This document shows, piece after piece, positions 13,161-14,682 of a stretch of DNA of 14,682 nt (position 1 is the first letter of the stretch; every line of letters starts with the position of its first letter). This DNA is from DASYQV01 sp036005125 (lineage in GTDB: Bacteria; Acidobacteriota; Vicinamibacteria; Vicinamibacterales; UBA2999), in NCBI GenBank assembly GCA_036005125.1, contig DASYQV010000153.1, positions 1 through 14,682 on the forward strand, read 5' to 3'. The notes beneath the pieces are model-generated. The model saw only the letters and a program-made list of their open reading frames with translations, had not been told where the DNA came from and made no database searches. The position numbers and the translations under genes were made by a program.

Positions 13161-13199
13161 TACATCGATGTATTGATCGAAAACGGATGTATGGTACAT
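13161..13199. promoter_or_regulatory. Paired palindromes over the response-regulator promoter
   Basis: TACATCGATGTA (13161-13172) is a perfect 12-bp palindrome ending just before the -35 box. ATGTATGGTACAT (13187-13199) has the same 5-bp arms, inside out, around 3 nt and overlaps the -10 box. The shared TACAT/ATGTA half-sites about 26 bp apart suggest a dimeric repressor or autoregulator site. Confidence 0.45.
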
Positions 13200-13200
13200 T
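13173..13200 (+). promoter_or_regulatory. Sigma-70-type promoter of the response regulator
   Basis: TTGATC (13173-13178), a 16-nt spacer and TACATT (13195-13200) predict a transcript starting near 13207, giving a leader of about 23 nt before ATG 13230 with AGGA in between. This region is notably more AT-rich than the genes around it. An alternative pair, TTGGCG and TGTATT, lies further up at 13096-13124. Confidence 0.45.
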
Positions 13201-13229
13201 ACCGACTCTGCCCACCACAGGAATACCGA

Positions 13230-14663
13230 ATGCCGACCGCAGCCGCCACGCCCAATAAACGTCGCAAACGCGTCCTGGCCATTGACGACGAGCCGGCGAT
13301 GACCGAGTGGCTCAAGATGGTCATCGAAGCCGAAGGCTACGAGGTCCGTACCGCCCTGATTGGAACCCGTGGCGAGGAAATCTTCAAGCAGTGGCGCCCG
13401 GATGTGGTCGTCACCGACCTGATGCTTCCCGACGTGGACGGGATACAGCTGCTGCGCCGCCTCAAAGAAGTCGATCCCTGGCCGGAAGTCATCGTCATCA
13501 GCGGGCAGGGCACGATCTCGCGCGCCGTCGAGGCCGGTCAAGCCGGGGCGTTCTATTTCCTCGAAAAGCCGGTCAGCCAGGACGGGCTGATGGACATGCT
13601 CCGGAAGGCGATCGACCGGACGCAGGAGCGCGCCGAACACCAGCAGTTGAAAGAGCAGATTCGCGGGCAGTACAGCTTCGCGAACATCGTCGGGCAGAGC
13701 AAGAAGATGAAGGATCTCTTCGAGCTCATCGAGAGTGTGGCCGCCAGCGACGCGAACATCCTGATCCAGGGCGAGAACGGCACCGGCAAAGAGCTCATCG
13801 CCAACGCGATTCACTACAACTCGAACCGGGTCAAGGGACCGTTCATCAAGATCAACTGCGCCGCCATCCCGAAGGACCTGATCGAGAGCGAGCTCTTCGG
13901 CTACAAGAAGGGCGCATTCACGGGCGCGACGACGGACAAGGTCGGCCTCTTCGAGCTTGCCGAAGGCGGGTCGCTCCTGCTCGATGAAATAGGTGAAATG
14001 CCACCGTACCTGCAGACGAAGCTCCTGCGGGTCCTTCAGGAGCGGGAGTATCGGCCGATTGGCAGCGACCGCCTCGTCCACGTGGACTTCCGTCTCATCT
14101 GCGCGACGAACATCGATCTCGACGTCGGCCTGCGTGAGGGAAAGATTCGCGAGGACCTCTACTTCCGGATCAACACGATCACGCTGCGTGTCCCGCCGCT
14201 TCGCGAGCGCAGCGAGGACATTCCGCTCCTGTGCAACCACTTTCTCTCGAAGTTCAACCAGCGGTACCAGAAGAACGTCCGGTCGATCTCGCCCGCCGCC
14301 TATCACCTGCTCATCCGGAACCGATGGCCCGGCAACGTTCGCGAGCTGGAAAACGCCATCGAGCGTGCGGTCCTCGTGTGCAAGACCGGCGAGATCATGT
14401 CCAACGATCTACCGGAGACGATCCGCGAAGAAGGCAATCCGGCCACCGAATTCACAATCCCGCCTCATCGCACGCTGGCGGAAATCGAGAAGATGGCCAT
14501 CGTGCAGACGCTGCAGCGGACGAACTGGAACAAGCAGGAAGCCGCGCAAATTCTGGGACTCTACCGGCCGACGCTGTACAGCAAGATGAAGAAGCACGAC
14601 ATCAAGGATCTGCGCGCGCAGCAACGCAGCGCCGCCGCCACGCCATCTGCCCCGGCAACCTAA
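13230..14663 (+). CDS. NtrC-family sigma-54-dependent response regulator
   Basis: A 477-residue three-domain regulator. Residues 13-130 are a receiver domain: Asp19-Asp20 acidic pair, phospho-acceptor Asp63 (VVTDLMLPDVDG), Ser91 and Lys113 (FLEKPV). Residues 152-390 are an AAA+ sigma-54 activation domain with Walker A GENGTGKE (181-188), the sigma-54-contacting GAFTGA loop (228-233), Walker B LLLDE (249-253), and RNRWPGNVRELENAIERAV. The C-terminus has a Fis-type helix-turn-helix (NWNKQEAAQILGLYRPTLYSKMKK). When phosphorylated it should open sigma-54 promoters. The frame is open from 13173, but ATG 13230 fits because the predicted promoter covers the earlier part and AGGA lies about 7 nt upstream. 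No histidine kinase is adjacent within the window. Targets are unknown; no clear GG-N10-GC sigma-54 site was spotted here. Confidence 0.93.
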   Translation: MPTAAATPNKRRKRVLAIDDEPAMTEWLKMVIEAEGYEVRTALIGTRGEEIFKQWRPDVVVTDLMLPDVDGIQLLRRLKEVDPWPEVIVISGQGTISRAVEAGQAGAFYFLEKPVSQDGLMDMLRKAIDRTQERAEHQQLKEQIRGQYSFANIVGQSKKMKDLFELIESVAASDANILIQGENGTGKELIANAIHYNSNRVKGPFIKINCAAIPKDLIESELFGYKKGAFTGATTDKVGLFELAEGGSLLLDEIGEMPPYLQTKLLRVLQEREYRPIGSDRLVHVDFRLICATNIDLDVGLREGKIREDLYFRINTITLRVPPLRERSEDIPLLCNHFLSKFNQRYQKNVRSISPAAYHLLIRNRWPGNVRELENAIERAVLVCKTGEIMSNDLPETIREEGNPATEFTIPPHRTLAEIEKMAIVQTLQRTNWNKQEAAQILGLYRPTLYSKMKKHDIKDLRAQQRSAAATPSAPAT

Positions 14664-14682
14664 CCAGTCACGGGCTCCGCCC
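14660..14682 (+). repeat. Right copy of the edge repeat
   Basis: The inverted match to 28-50 (21 of 23). It begins in the last codon and TAA stop of the response regulator (CTAACCAGTCA), then GGGCTCCGCCC, which by analogy with the left copy is the first arm of a hairpin whose other arm would lie beyond the window. It may be a terminator. Confidence 0.55.

Noticed and set aside
13131..14306. A 391-codon minus-strand frame across the response regulator
   Set aside because: The plus strand encodes all NtrC motifs in order. The antisense frame is a codon-bias shadow.

Overview
This is GC-rich bacterial chromosomal DNA with tightly packed genes on both strands. The best taxonomic guess is Acidobacteriota, perhaps Vicinamibacteria. 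The clues are a serine/threonine kinase of the kinase-TPR type whose C-terminal tail (an ARDPWLDPLR-type motif) I associate with that phylum, high GC, and intergenic spaces filled with short-period G-rich repeats. This is inference from gene style; no rRNA or tRNA gene is present to confirm it. I see no phage, transposase, CRISPR array or defence gene.

Layout. 1-106: hairpins. 107-1054 (-): a DUF481 outer-membrane beta-barrel protein. 1258-2118 (+): a RibD-C/DHFR-fold reductase, tail-to-tail with an aldo/keto reductase (2115-3089, -). 3205-3681 (+): bacterioferritin, followed 5 nt later by a TesA-like SGNH lipoprotein esterase (3687-4361). 4366-5323 (-): a decayed Ser/Thr kinase with at least two frameshifts and a probable loss of its TPR region. 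5364-6440 (+): a PolX-like protein with the helix-hairpin-helix and PHP domains but no polymerase core. 6573-6830 (-): a small coiled-coil protein. 6869-7294 (+): an atypical ferredoxin.

7365-12766 (-) is the metabolic core, a leucine (isovalerate) degradation cluster. In transcription order it encodes the methylcrotonyl-CoA carboxylase carboxyltransferase subunit, methylglutaconyl-CoA hydratase, biotin carboxylase, a separate biotin-carrier protein and HMG-CoA lyase. Together these take 3-methylcrotonyl-CoA to acetyl-CoA plus acetoacetate. Isovaleryl-CoA dehydrogenase and a dedicated regulator are not in the window. The last three genes are joined by ATGA stop/start overlaps. 12855-13037 (-) is a tiny zinc-ribbon protein, and 13230-14663 (+) is an NtrC-class sigma-54 response regulator with palindromes over its promoter.

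No wholly new multi-gene system is evident. The most unusual layer is non-coding. Nearly every gap at a gene end holds a different structured repeat, several of which supply stop codons or C-terminal residues. An 85-bp element occurs twice in inverted orientation, exactly bracketing the carboxyltransferase-hydratase pair. A related hairpin element lies at both window edges in inverted orientation. Two genes share a TATAAT-N7-ATG arrangement that predicts leaderless mRNAs.
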